Origin: an uncultured Clostridium sp.
GTDB lineage: Bacteria > Bacillota > Clostridia > Lachnospirales > Lachnospiraceae
DNA: 64,000 nt
Assembly: GCA_900542035.1 (NCBI GenBank)
Contig: UQMJ01000005.1
Span: forward strand, 62,001 to 126,000
Direction: 5' to 3'
Of the stretch, positions 32,641 through 41,279 are shown piece after piece. The notes beneath the pieces are model-generated. The model worked only from the letters and a program-made list of their open reading frames with translations, was not told where the DNA came from and ran no database searches. Numbering within the stretch: position 1 is the first letter of the stretch; each line of letters begins with the position of its first letter. Both the position numbers and the translations under genes were made by a program.

Positions 32641-33792
32641 ATGGATTATATTACAACAACCTTGGGTAATCTTCTTCAGCAGACAGCATTTGCAAACCTG
32701 ACCTGGGGCAATTTCGTTATGATTGGCGTGGCCTTCATTTTCCTTTATCTGGCTATAAAAAAAGGATTTGAGCCGCTCCTTCTGGTACCGATTTCCTTCG
32801 GTATGCTGCTGGTTAACATTTATCCGGACATTATGCTGTCGGTTGAAGATTCATCAAACGGAATCGGAGGACTTCTTCACTATTTCTATCTGTTGGACGA
32901 GTGGAGCATCCTGCCTTCCCTGATTTTCATGGGCGTAGGCGCTATGACGGATTTTGGTCCCCTGATTGCAAACCCCAAGAGCTTCCTTCTGGGCGCTGCT
33001 GCTCAGTTCGGTATTTACGGCGCTTACTTTATGGCGATTTTCATGGGCTTTAATGACAAGGCTGCCGCTGCAATCTCCATTATCGGTGGTGCAGACGGCC
33101 CGACCTCTATCTTCTTAGCAGGTAAGTTAGGACAGACCGAGTATTTAGGACCGATTGCAGTTGCTGCATACTCTTACATGGCTCTGGTTCCGATTATCCA
33201 GCCGCCGATTATGAAACTTTTAACCACTGAAAAAGAACGCCAGATTAAGATGGAGCAGCTCCGTCCGGTTTCCAAACTGGAAAAGATTCTGTTCCCGATT
33301 ATTGTAACCGTAGTCGTTTGTATGATTCTTCCTACCACAGCTCCGTTAGTTGGTATGCTGATGTTAGGAAACCTGTTCAGAGAATCCGGAGTGGTTGGCC
33401 AGTTAGCTGAGACTGCTTCCAACGCACTGATGTATATCGTCGTTATCGTATTAGGTACTTCTGTTGGCGCAACGACCAGCGCAGAAGCATTCTTAAAGGT
33501 AACCACCATTAAGATCGTAATCCTGGGTCTGGTTGCATTTGCACTGGGTACCGCAGCTGGCGTGATCTTTGGTAAGATTATGTGCAAGGCTACCGGAGGA
33601 AAGGTAAATCCGCTGATTGGTTCTGCCGGAGTATCCGCAGTTCCTATGGCTGCCCGCGTATCCCAGAAGGTAGGCGCTGAGGCAGATCCTACCAACTTCC
33701 TGCTGATGCACGCAATGGGCCCCAACGTAGCAGGCGTTATTGGTACTGCAGTAGCAGCGGGTACGTTTATGGCAATATTCGGGGTTAAATAA
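32641..33792 (+). CDS. oadB: Na+-transporting carboxybiotin decarboxylase, beta subunit
   Basis: A 383-residue polytopic membrane protein with about nine membrane segments. It decarboxylates carboxybiotin and uses the energy to export Na+. Conserved OadB/MmdB/GcdB blocks are visible: LLLVPISFGMLLVNIYP, FMGVGAMTDFGPLIANP, the re-entrant loop IIGGADGPTSIFLAGKL with the Na+-binding Asp, and LLMHAMGPNVAGVIGTAVAAG. All decarboxylase pumps share this subunit, so it does not tell the acyl substrate. It fixes the complex as an ion pump at the membrane. The gene lies 39 bases after the biotin carrier gene. Confidence 0.95.
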   Translation: MDYITTTLGNLLQQTAFANLTWGNFVMIGVAFIFLYLAIKKGFEPLLLVPISFGMLLVNIYPDIMLSVEDSSNGIGGLLHYFYLLDEWSILPSLIFMGVGAMTDFGPLIANPKSFLLGAAAQFGIYGAYFMAIFMGFNDKAAAAISIIGGADGPTSIFLAGKLGQTEYLGPIAVAAYSYMALVPIIQPPIMKLLTTEKERQIKMEQLRPVSKLEKILFPIIVTVVVCMILPTTAPLVGMLMLGNLFRESGVVGQLAETASNALMYIVVIVLGTSVGATTSAEAFLKVTTIKIVILGLVAFALGTAAGVIFGKIMCKATGGKVNPLIGSAGVSAVPMAARVSQKVGAEADPTNFLLMHAMGPNVAGVIGTAVAAGTFMAIFGVK

Positions 33793-33826
33793 TAACGGTT
33801 GCGTTGAATAAAAGGAGGAAATTAAA

Positions 33827-35239
33827 ATGGCAGAGGTAAATAAAAAGCCGGTAAAGATTGTGGAGACCGTCCTTCGTGACGCCCATCAGTCTCTGCTTGC
33901 GACACGTATGACTACAGAGCAGATGCTGCCGATTATTGAAAAGATGGACAAGGTAGGCTACCATGCAGTTGAGTGCTGGGGCGGAGCTACCTTTGATTCC
34001 TGCCTGCGTTTCTTAAAAGAGGATCCGTGGGAAAGACTTAGAAAGTTAAGAGACGGCTTTAAGAACACCAAGCTTCAGATGCTGTTCCGCGGCCAGAATA
34101 TTTTAGGTTACAACCACTATGCAGATGACGTAGTAGAGTATTTCGTACAGAAGTCTATTGCAAACGGTATTGACATTATCCGTATTTTCGACTGCTTAAA
34201 CGATATCCGCAACCTGGAGACTGCAGTAAAGGCAACCAACAGAGAGAAAGGCCATGCCCAGATTGCACTGTGCTATACATTAGGCGACGCTTATACGCTG
34301 GATTACTGGAAAGAGATTGCAAAGAGAATCGAGGATATGGGCGCGGATTCCTTATGTATTAAGGATATGGCAGGTCTTTTGACTCCTTATCAGGCAGATG
34401 AGCTGGTACACGCATTAAAAGAGGGAACCAGCCTTCCAATCGATCTGCACACCCATTATACTTCCGGCGTTGCTTCCATGACCTATATGAAGGCTGTTGA
34501 AGCAGGCTGCGATATTATTGACTGTGCAATGTCTCCATTAGCGCTTGGTACCAGCCAGCCTGCTACCGAAGTTATGGTAGAGACCTTCAGAGGAACCCCT
34601 TATGACACTGGTTATGATTTAAACTTACTGGCTGAGATCGCCGCTTACTTTGCTCCAATCAGAGAAGAAGCATTAAAGAGCGGTCTGTTAAATCCAAAGG
34701 TACTGGGCGTAAACATCAAGACCTTACAGTATCAGGTTCCTGGCGGTATGCTTTCCAACCTGGTAAACCAGTTAAAGGAAGCTGGCAAGGAAGACAAGTA
34801 CCAGGAAGTTCTGGAAGAGATTCCAAGAGTAAGAAAAGACTTCGGCGAACCGCCGTTAGTTACTCCTTCTTCCCAGATCGTTGGTACCCAGGCAGTTATG
34901 AACGTACTGTCCGGCGAGCGTTATAAGATGGTTCCAAAGGAATCCAAGAAGATCATGTTAGGCGAATTCGGCCAGACGGTTAAGCCGTTCAATCCAGAAG
35001 TACAGAAGAAGATTATCGGCGATGAGACCCCGATTACCTGCCGTCCAGCTGATTTGATTGCTCCTCAGCTTCCTCAGTTTGAAAAGGAATGTGCACAGTG
35101 GAAGCAGCAGGATGAGGATGTTCTGTCCTACGCCCTGTTCCCAGCTGTAGCAAAGGAATTCTTCGAGTACAGGGAAGCACAGCAGACCAAGGTAGATCCG
35201 GCTGTGGCAGACAAAGAGAATAAAGCATATCCGGTATAA
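33827..35239 (+). CDS. Pyruvate/oxaloacetate carboxyltransferase (transcarboxylase 5S / OadA catalytic part)
   Basis: A 470-residue HMGL-like TIM-barrel carboxyltransferase. Start of the barrel: IVETVLRDAHQSLLATRM (metal Asp). Further landmarks are FRGQNILGYNHYADD, SLCIKDMAGLLTPYQ (the Lys that becomes carboxylated) and PIDLHTHYTSGVASM (metal His pair). The conserved C-terminal helical domain is present, but the biotinyl domain that ends full-length OadA (about 590 residues) is missing. It must therefore use the separate carrier encoded upstream, as the 5S subunit of transcarboxylase does. The reaction is exchange of CO2 between oxaloacetate/pyruvate and biotin. It is the last gene of the operon; AGGAGG precedes ATG 33827. 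Confidence 0.9.
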   Translation: MAEVNKKPVKIVETVLRDAHQSLLATRMTTEQMLPIIEKMDKVGYHAVECWGGATFDSCLRFLKEDPWERLRKLRDGFKNTKLQMLFRGQNILGYNHYADDVVEYFVQKSIANGIDIIRIFDCLNDIRNLETAVKATNREKGHAQIALCYTLGDAYTLDYWKEIAKRIEDMGADSLCIKDMAGLLTPYQADELVHALKEGTSLPIDLHTHYTSGVASMTYMKAVEAGCDIIDCAMSPLALGTSQPATEVMVETFRGTPYDTGYDLNLLAEIAAYFAPIREEALKSGLLNPKVLGVNIKTLQYQVPGGMLSNLVNQLKEAGKEDKYQEVLEEIPRVRKDFGEPPLVTPSSQIVGTQAVMNVLSGERYKMVPKESKKIMLGEFGQTVKPFNPEVQKKIIGDETPITCRPADLIAPQLPQFEKECAQWKQQDEDVLSYALFPAVAKEFFEYREAQQTKVDPAVADKENKAYPV

Positions 35240-35252
35240 GTTCCGGATTCTG

Positions 35253-35289
35253 GGAGCTGCGTGCTGAGTAAGGACGCAGCTCCTTTTTT
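35253..35289 (+). terminator. Terminator of the decarboxylase/transcarboxylase operon
   Basis: GGAGCTGCGT (35253-35262) pairs perfectly with ACGCAGCTCC (35274-35283), followed by six T. Confidence 0.93.
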
Positions 35290-35342
35290 CTTACGACTTT
35301 TTTACAAAATACGTAAATTGTGTGAACTTTTTTCTGATCTGG

Positions 35343-35372
35343 TTGACACAGGAAGACCTTTTTCATTATAAT
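35343..35372 (+). promoter_or_regulatory. Promoter of the glucosaminidase/cohesin gene pair
   Basis: TTGACA (35343-35348) and TATAAT (35367-35372) with an 18-base spacer. The leader (about 35379-35453) contains the hairpin CTGCAAA (35409-35415) / TTTGCAG (35421-35427). No known riboswitch class could be assigned. Confidence 0.85.
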
Positions 35373-35453
35373 AAGTTTGTTGTACGTTTTTACACGTCGG
35401 TTCAGCACTGCAAAGTGATTTTGCAGCAGACTGGCCGAAGCTAGGAGATAACT

Positions 35454-37646
35454 ATGAAAATAAACATAAAGAAAAGGGGAGCTGCCCTTGGTCTGGGTCT
35501 TTTAATGGCATTTCAGACACCTGTGGCGGCATTTTTGCCGTCGCTGAATCCTGTGGCAACGGTTTATGCGTATCCAGAGCGCAGCGCAACCATTAAAGCT
35601 ACCTCCCTGAATATCCGGAGCGATGCAGGGACAAATGCCAGTGTAGTGGCCAGACTGACTTATGGGACTGCAGTTACGGTAATCGGAGAGAAAAAGGCCA
35701 GCGATGGCGTTTTGTGGTATCAGGTGCGTTTTTCCGGAAGCGGCGGAACGTCCCAGACCGGATATGCGTCCAGCCAGTATATTAAGTTCCCAGTGTCCTA
35801 TACTGCGGACTCTGACTTTGAGGCCTACTTAACGGCTCAGGGATTTCCGGAATCTTACAAGCAGGGATTAAGGGAGCTTCACAGCCAGTACCCGAACTGG
35901 GTATTTACCGCCCAGCATACAGGCGTAGACTGGAATTCTGCTATTGAAAATGAAAGCGTTATTACCCGTAATCTGGTGGCCAACAGCAGTATTTCTTCCT
36001 GGAAGTCCACAGCTGACGGCGCATATAACTGGGACACCAGTACCTGGAATGGATTTGACGGGGCTTCCTGGGTTCAGGCGTCTCCGGATATTATCCGGTA
36101 TTACATGGATCCTAGAAATTTCCTGAATGAGAAATATATTTTCCAGTTCCTGCTTCAGAGCTACAATGCCAGCGCCCATACGACTGCTGGTTTGGAAAGC
36201 ATGGTAAAGGGAACCTTTTTGGAAAGTTCAGCCAGTACAGGCGGATCTGTAAGCAATTCCGGAGGGACAACTAATCCATCCGGTCCGGATTCCGGCACAG
36301 GGACGGAAACTGGACCTGGAGCGGGGAGCGCAGTAACGCCGCCGCAAAATTCCGGAGGAAGCGCAGGAGGCAGTTCTGGTTCCGCTTCAGGCAGCGGTTC
36401 TTCCGATGTGAGCTTTGAAGCGCCAGGCAGCAGCGGAAGCGGGAATGGGAATGTGTCTTTAGTAGGCCCCCAGGCTTCTATTTCTCCGAAGAAGACGGCT
36501 CTTCTTACGGAAGTAGGCCCTGGAGTGGGGCTGGAAGGACCTTCCGGCGGCGGAGTGATTCATGCGGGAGAAAACCAGGGCCCAGGAAGCAGTTCGGAAA
36601 GTTCTTCCGGCAGTTCCGGTTCTGAAAGCTCTGGATCGGGAAGCGCGCCGTCTTCTGGCAGCCGCTCTTATGTGGATATTATTATGGATGCAGCGGCACA
36701 GTCCGGAGTAAATCCTTATGTGTTAGCGGCAATGATTATCCAGGAACAGGGCAGCAAGGGAACCAGCCCTATGATTTCCGGAACCGTAACGGGTTACCAG
36801 GGGATTTATAATTTCTTTAATGTAGAGACTTACGAGACCAGTACCATGAGCAAAGTGGCAAAAGGACTTTCCTATGCCGCACAGTCTGGTTCTTATAACC
36901 GCCCATGGAACACGGTAGAAAAATCCATTATCGGCGGCGCCATGAATTATGGGGACAATTACGTAAAGGCCGGACAGGATACGTTCTATTTAAAAAAGTT
37001 TAACGTACAGGGAAGCAATATGTATAAGCACCAGTATATGACCAATGTACAGGGCGCTGCTTCAGAAGGCGCAAAAATGGCGGAAGCTTACAGCGAAGAA
37101 GTGAAGCAGACAGCATTGGAATTTAAGATACCGGTTTATAAAAATATGCCGGAACAGGCGTGTGCAAAACCGACTGGAGACGGAAGTCCAAACAACAAGC
37201 TGTCTTCTCTGGGCGTTTCCGGATTTTCCATGACGCCAGTGTTCAGTAAGGACACCAATACATATGATGTGATTGTAAATTCTTCCGTAACCAGTGCAGA
37301 GATTTTGGCATCTGCAATTTCTGATACTGCATCGGTAAGCGGAACCGGCGCCATTGCGTTAAACGGTTCATCGACAGAAGCGAAGATAAAAGTTCAGGCC
37401 CAGAATGGCGACGTGAGAGAATACACCATCCGCATTGTCCAGTCAGCAAACGGCCCTATGCCGGACACCAGTTTAAATAACAGCGGACAATCAGGAACAA
37501 GCGGTCCGGACGTATCTTCAGCAAATCCGTCCTCATCAGGAGAAAGCGGATCATCCGGCGGCGGTCCAGGAGTATCCGATTCATCCGGACTGACATCAGG
37601 AAATACGGACGGTCCTGGAGGAAGCAGTGTTACGGTAATTAATTAG
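35454..37646 (+). CDS. Secreted SH3b-glucosaminidase with inserted Ser/Gly linker and cadherin-like domain
   Basis: 730 residues. Signal peptide 1-39. An SH3b wall-binding domain lies at about 43-110 (TIKATSLNIRSDAGTNASVVA). The first half of a clostridial glucosaminidase-type domain is at about 118-256 (SYKQGLRELHSQYPNWVF; YYMDPRNFLNEKYIFQFLLQ). A low-complexity Ser/Gly/Pro insert of about 147 residues (257-403) follows. The second half is at 404-560 (YVDIIMDAAAQSGVNPYVLAAMIIQEQG; GYQGIYNFFN). A cadherin-like beta-sandwich is at about 579-662 (KLSSLGVSGFSMTPVFSKDT), then another Ser/Gly tail. It probably cuts the beta-1,4 bond next to N-acetylglucosamine in peptidoglycan. The next gene shares the cadherin-like domain and probably the transcript. 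Confidence 0.85.
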   Translation: MKINIKKRGAALGLGLLMAFQTPVAAFLPSLNPVATVYAYPERSATIKATSLNIRSDAGTNASVVARLTYGTAVTVIGEKKASDGVLWYQVRFSGSGGTSQTGYASSQYIKFPVSYTADSDFEAYLTAQGFPESYKQGLRELHSQYPNWVFTAQHTGVDWNSAIENESVITRNLVANSSISSWKSTADGAYNWDTSTWNGFDGASWVQASPDIIRYYMDPRNFLNEKYIFQFLLQSYNASAHTTAGLESMVKGTFLESSASTGGSVSNSGGTTNPSGPDSGTGTETGPGAGSAVTPPQNSGGSAGGSSGSASGSGSSDVSFEAPGSSGSGNGNVSLVGPQASISPKKTALLTEVGPGVGLEGPSGGGVIHAGENQGPGSSSESSSGSSGSESSGSGSAPSSGSRSYVDIIMDAAAQSGVNPYVLAAMIIQEQGSKGTSPMISGTVTGYQGIYNFFNVETYETSTMSKVAKGLSYAAQSGSYNRPWNTVEKSIIGGAMNYGDNYVKAGQDTFYLKKFNVQGSNMYKHQYMTNVQGAASEGAKMAEAYSEEVKQTALEFKIPVYKNMPEQACAKPTGDGSPNNKLSSLGVSGFSMTPVFSKDTNTYDVIVNSSVTSAEILASAISDTASVSGTGAIALNGSSTEAKIKVQAQNGDVREYTIRIVQSANGPMPDTSLNNSGQSGTSGPDVSSANPSSSGESGSSGGGPGVSDSSGLTSGNTDGPGGSSVTVIN

Positions 37647-37665
37647 ACTGGGGAGATAGAGAAAA

Positions 37666-39216
37666 ATGAATAAAAAGATAAAACAGGTATTTGCCGCTCT
37701 GGCAATGGCCTGCATGATGAGCATATGTCTGCTGCCAGTGGGTTCGATAACCGCATTGGCAGCCAACGGAACGATACAGTTCAGCGATCCTTCTGCCACA
37801 GCAGGCAGTGAGGTAACGGTTAATTTAAAAGTATCCTCAGCAGGAGGAGAAGGACTAAGCAAAGCAGATATTGCGCTGGCATATGACGCCAATGCGCTGG
37901 AATTTGTCAGCGGAAACAGCGTAGAAGGCGGAAGCGGCGCGCTGCGGGCCCATGGAACGCCGGATGCAAACAGTCCGTCTGTCATTGTATTCAGCATGAA
38001 GTTTCAGGCAAAGCAGGCGGGAACTACACAGATTACGGTTACCTCCCAGGAGGTATACGACGCCAATTCCCAGATGGTAACCATTGACCATGTAGGAAAT
38101 TCGACGGTAAAGGTCCAGGCAGCTTCCAGCGCTTCTGGAAATGCCTCCCTGTCTTCCCTGCAGGTATCGCCAGGAACCCTGTCTCCGGAATTTTCTGCAG
38201 ATACCGAGGCTTATACAGTCCATGTAGGACTGGATGTCAGCCGTCTGACAGTCAATGTAACGACAGCAGACGCGAATGCATCTTATGTAGTTTCCGGCAA
38301 TGAAGATTTGCAGGAAGGCGAAAATACGGTAGTCTGCAAGGTTACGGCCCAGGACGGCACTACCGTAAAAGACTATACGATTACCGTTCTCAAAAGCGCA
38401 GAGGGCGCCAGCCAGGACGGCGGCGCAGAGGGTACGGACGTCCCTGTTGAAAGCGTCAGCTTAGAGGCGGCTGCAAAGGCAATTTCCATTATTCCATTGG
38501 AAGAAGGCGTGGAAGTGCCGGAAGGATTTTCTGAGACCACCATCAATATTGACGGCCACAAAGTGACCGGATGGATTTGGGCATCCGAAAGCGATCCCCA
38601 GTACTGCGTATTCTATGGTATGAATGCAGCAGGAGAGAAGAATTTCTATCGCTATGATTTAACAGAAAAAACCATTCAGAGATACTTCAGCGATCCGGCT
38701 CTGGATACCGGAGTTACTCAGGAAGAGCACGCAGAAGTAATTAACCAGTACAATGAACTGTTAGGAGATTTTAAGGTTCAGAGAGTGATTATGATTGTGC
38801 TGATTGCAGTAGTACTGGTGCTGTTTGTGATTATGGTATATCTGATTGTAAAAGGAAACGGAAAGCAGACTCCGCCTCCATCTGGAAGAGGTCGGGGAAG
38901 CCGGAAACCGGATTTTGATGAAGAAGACGATGAGTTTGAATCTTTTGACGAGGATTTGGACGAACCAGAACCGGTAAAAGAAGCGCCCCGCCGCCAGCCG
39001 GCAGTAAAGAGGGTTCCGCGTCCGGAAATGGAAGAAACCATTGTCCGTCCAATGAACACCAGACAGCCGGCAAGAACCATGCGTCCGGCAGGAGCGCCTT
39101 CGCCGGCGCCGGCAGCAGCTTCCCGTCCGCAGAGACCGGCTGCGCAGCCTGTACGTCCGGCAGTGGATCTGGAAGATGATGACGATTTCGAGTTTTTAGA
39201 CATTGATGACGAATAA
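37666..39216 (+). CDS. Membrane-anchored cohesin/cadherin-like surface protein
   Basis: 516 residues. Signal peptide 1-33. A cohesin-type beta-sandwich is at about 34-148 (IQFSDPSATAGSEVTVNLKV; DIALAYDANALEFVSG; SVIVFSMKFQAKQAGTT). A cadherin-like beta-sandwich is at about 157-245 (LSSLQVSPGTLSPEFSADTEAY). A roughly 110-residue globular stretch follows, then one membrane helix at about 374-397 (VIMIVLIAVVLVLFVIMVYLIV). The C-terminal tail of about 115 residues is rich in Pro, Arg and acidic residues and would be cytoplasmic. No dockerin gene is in the window, so the cohesin fold may be a general adhesion module and need not be cellulosomal. ATG 37666 lies 19 bases after the glucosaminidase gene stop. 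Confidence 0.8.
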   Translation: MNKKIKQVFAALAMACMMSICLLPVGSITALAANGTIQFSDPSATAGSEVTVNLKVSSAGGEGLSKADIALAYDANALEFVSGNSVEGGSGALRAHGTPDANSPSVIVFSMKFQAKQAGTTQITVTSQEVYDANSQMVTIDHVGNSTVKVQAASSASGNASLSSLQVSPGTLSPEFSADTEAYTVHVGLDVSRLTVNVTTADANASYVVSGNEDLQEGENTVVCKVTAQDGTTVKDYTITVLKSAEGASQDGGAEGTDVPVESVSLEAAAKAISIIPLEEGVEVPEGFSETTINIDGHKVTGWIWASESDPQYCVFYGMNAAGEKNFYRYDLTEKTIQRYFSDPALDTGVTQEEHAEVINQYNELLGDFKVQRVIMIVLIAVVLVLFVIMVYLIVKGNGKQTPPPSGRGRGSRKPDFDEEDDEFESFDEDLDEPEPVKEAPRRQPAVKRVPRPEMEETIVRPMNTRQPARTMRPAGAPSPAPAAASRPQRPAAQPVRPAVDLEDDDDFEFLDIDDE

Positions 39217-39231
39217 AAGAACAAACAACTT

Positions 39232-39265
39232 AAAAGGATTGCCGTCAGAATACGGCAATCCTTTT
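39232..39265 (+). terminator. Terminator after the cohesin-protein gene
   Basis: AAAAGGATTGCCGT (39232-39245) pairs perfectly with ACGGCAATCCTTTT (39252-39265) around a 6-base loop. The A/T ends make it usable in both directions. Confidence 0.9.
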
Positions 39266-39299
39266 ACGCAAGAGGCGAAAACGAAACAGGGAGCAGGAT

Positions 39300-40100
39300 A
39301 TGGAGATTTCTTATAAGCTGGAGCATTTTGAAGGCCCTTTGGATCTGCTTTTGCATTTAATTGAGAAAAATAAGATTAATATCTACGACATCCCCATTGT
39401 GGAGATTACGGAGCAGTATTTAGACTACGTAAACCACATGGAAAAGGAAGATTTAAATGTGGTCAGCGAGTTTCTGGTCATGGCGGCTACGCTGCTGGAT
39501 ATCAAGGCCAGGATGCTGCTTCCGGCAGAGGTGGACGAAGAAACGGGAGAAGAACAGGATCCCCGTTCGGAACTGGTTGCCCGTCTGCTGGAATATAAGA
39601 AATACAAATATATGGCTTTGGTGCTTCAGGATCGGGAGGATGACGCCGGCCTTATTTTTTACAAGGATCCCACTGTTCCAAAAGAAGTGGCGAAATATGA
39701 ACCGCCAGTGGATTTAGATGAACTATTAGGCGATTTAACCCTGGCAAGGCTTCAGAAAATTTTTGAGCAGGTTTTAAAGCGTCAGGAGGATAAAATCGAT
39801 CGGGTGCGCAGCAATTTCGGCGTCATCCGGAAGGAACCGGTCAGCCTGGAAGACAAAATCGTGTCTGTTATGAACTATGCCAGAAAGCACAGAACGTTCA
39901 GTTTCCGGCAGATGCTGGAAAAGCAGACGGATCGGTTGGAAATCGTCGTAACCTTTCTTGCGATTCTGGAGCTGATGAAGATTGGAAAAATCAGCCTGAC
40001 CCAGGAGCACCTGTTTGACGATATGCAGATGGAAACCCTGGAGCCGGAAGGAGAAGCAGAAGATCTGAATCTGGAAGGGCTGGGAGATTTTGTAAGCTGA
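39300..40100 (+). CDS. scpA: Segregation and condensation protein A (kleisin)
   Basis: A 266-residue kleisin that bridges SMC heads and binds ScpB in chromosome condensation. The N-terminal signature is YKLEHFEGPLDLLLHLIEKNKINIYDIPIVEITEQYLDY, followed by EFLVMAATLLDIKARMLLP. The C-terminal winged helix contains TFLAILELMKIGKI. Length is normal. scpB follows after 32 bases, the usual Firmicutes order. ATG 39300 has a GGAG site at about 8 bases. Confidence 0.95.
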   Translation: MEISYKLEHFEGPLDLLLHLIEKNKINIYDIPIVEITEQYLDYVNHMEKEDLNVVSEFLVMAATLLDIKARMLLPAEVDEETGEEQDPRSELVARLLEYKKYKYMALVLQDREDDAGLIFYKDPTVPKEVAKYEPPVDLDELLGDLTLARLQKIFEQVLKRQEDKIDRVRSNFGVIRKEPVSLEDKIVSVMNYARKHRTFSFRQMLEKQTDRLEIVVTFLAILELMKIGKISLTQEHLFDDMQMETLEPEGEAEDLNLEGLGDFVS

Positions 40101-40132
40101 TAAAAGGAAGCGGATGGAATGGAGAAACAGAT

Positions 40133-40756
40133 ATGAAGCGGATGGATGACCAGGAAGCAGTAGTGGAAGCGGTTCTGTTTACAATGGGAAAGTCAGTAGA
40201 AGTAAGACAGCTGGCCGCCGCTCTGGAAACGGATCAGGAGACTGCAAAAAAGGCGGTATTAAGACTTCAGGAACGGTATCAGAAAGAAAAGAGGGGAATG
40301 CAGATTATTGAGCTGGAAGACGCCTACCAGATGTGCACCAGAGCAGAGTATTACCCCAATCTCATTCGGGTAGCGTCGGCTCCGAAAAAGCAGGTGCTGA
40401 CAGAAGTAGTGCTGGAAACCTTGTCCATTATTGCTTATAAACAGCCCATTACCAAAATGGAGATTGAAAAGATTCGGGGAGTAAAGTCGGATCATGCAGT
40501 AAATAAATTAGTGGAGTATAATCTGGTATATGAAGTGGGAAGGCTGGACGCCCCTGGAAAGCCGGCTTTATTTGCCACAACAGAAGAGTTCCTGCGTCGG
40601 TTTGGCGTAGGCTCTACCGAAGATCTGCCGGATTTAAATCCGGAACAGGAAGAAGAAATTAAAATCGAAGTAGAAGAAGAACTGCAGCTTAGGTTAGAAG
40701 AGCTGGAGGGCTCAGGAAAGGAAGAGGAAAATGGAGAGAATCGGGAAATTTTATAA
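40133..40756 (+). CDS. scpB: Segregation and condensation protein B
   Basis: A 207-residue partner of ScpA with two winged-helix domains. The family motifs are EAVLFTMGKSVEVRQLA near the N-terminus, then LSIIAYKQPITKMEIEKIRGV and VGRLDAPGKPALFATTEEFLRRFG. The acidic Glu-rich C-terminal tail (from about residue 175) is typical. The last 26 bases overlap the start of the dUTPase gene in another frame, which suggests translational coupling. Confidence 0.95.
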   Translation: MKRMDDQEAVVEAVLFTMGKSVEVRQLAAALETDQETAKKAVLRLQERYQKEKRGMQIIELEDAYQMCTRAEYYPNLIRVASAPKKQVLTEVVLETLSIIAYKQPITKMEIEKIRGVKSDHAVNKLVEYNLVYEVGRLDAPGKPALFATTEEFLRRFGVGSTEDLPDLNPEQEEEIKIEVEEELQLRLEELEGSGKEEENGENREIL

Positions 40757-41243
40757 AGTAAGCAGAGAGCAGTTTGTAAAAGACTGGGCAGATACCTTTG
40801 GAGAACAGGAGAGAGAAGCGGCAGATCAGATTTATGACACCATTTCCCTTCCGAAGCGGGCGACCTCCGGATCGGCAGGCTATGATTTTTATCTGCCGCT
40901 TGCCATCTGTTTAAAGCCTGGAGACAGTGTGAAAGTCCCGACTGGAATCAGGGTAAGAATTAATGAAGGCTGGGTACTCCAGATCTATCCCCGCAGCGGA
41001 CTTGGCTTTAAGTTCCGCCTGCAGTTAAATAATACGGTAGGGGTTATTGACAGCGATTACTTCAATTCAGACAATGAAGGCCATCTGTTTATTAAAGTAA
41101 CCAATGATTCCAAAGAAGGCAAAATCGTGGATTTAAGCAAGGGGACTGCCTTTGCGCAGGGAATCTTTTTCCAGTATGGGATTACGGAAGACGACGACTG
41201 CGACACCGTCCGGAACGGCGGTCTGGGAAGCACAGATAAATAG
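40731..41243 (+). CDS. dut: dUTP diphosphatase (trimeric type)
   Basis: A 170-residue dUTPase that hydrolyses dUTP to dUMP and PPi, limiting uracil in DNA and feeding thymidylate synthesis. Four motifs can be matched: SAGYDFYLP (1), PRSGLGFK (2), GVIDSDYF (3, catalytic Asp; the usual GxIDxxYxG is altered) and RNGGLGSTDK (5, the flexible C-terminal arm). Motif 4 is FAQGIF. A helical N-terminal extension of about 40 residues is longer than in most dUTPases. The start overlaps scpB. It has a functional link to the thyX-like/folA pair at 56 kb. Confidence 0.88.
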   Translation: MERIGKFYKVSREQFVKDWADTFGEQEREAADQIYDTISLPKRATSGSAGYDFYLPLAICLKPGDSVKVPTGIRVRINEGWVLQIYPRSGLGFKFRLQLNNTVGVIDSDYFNSDNEGHLFIKVTNDSKEGKIVDLSKGTAFAQGIFFQYGITEDDDCDTVRNGGLGSTDK

Positions 41244-41279
41244 CGGCTTTTGGATAAAAAAGAAAGGTCTGGAAATACT

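Noticed and set aside
35379..35453. Possible cyclic-di-GMP riboswitch before the glucosaminidase gene
   Set aside because: A CTGCAAA/TTTGCAG hairpin and a GGCCGAAGC segment are suggestive, but the conserved c-di-GMP-I core order is not there.
36225..36665. CRISPR-like or tandem-repeat array in the Ser/Gly coding region
   Set aside because: The similarity is codon-level low complexity within an open frame; there are no regular spacers or fixed repeat unit.
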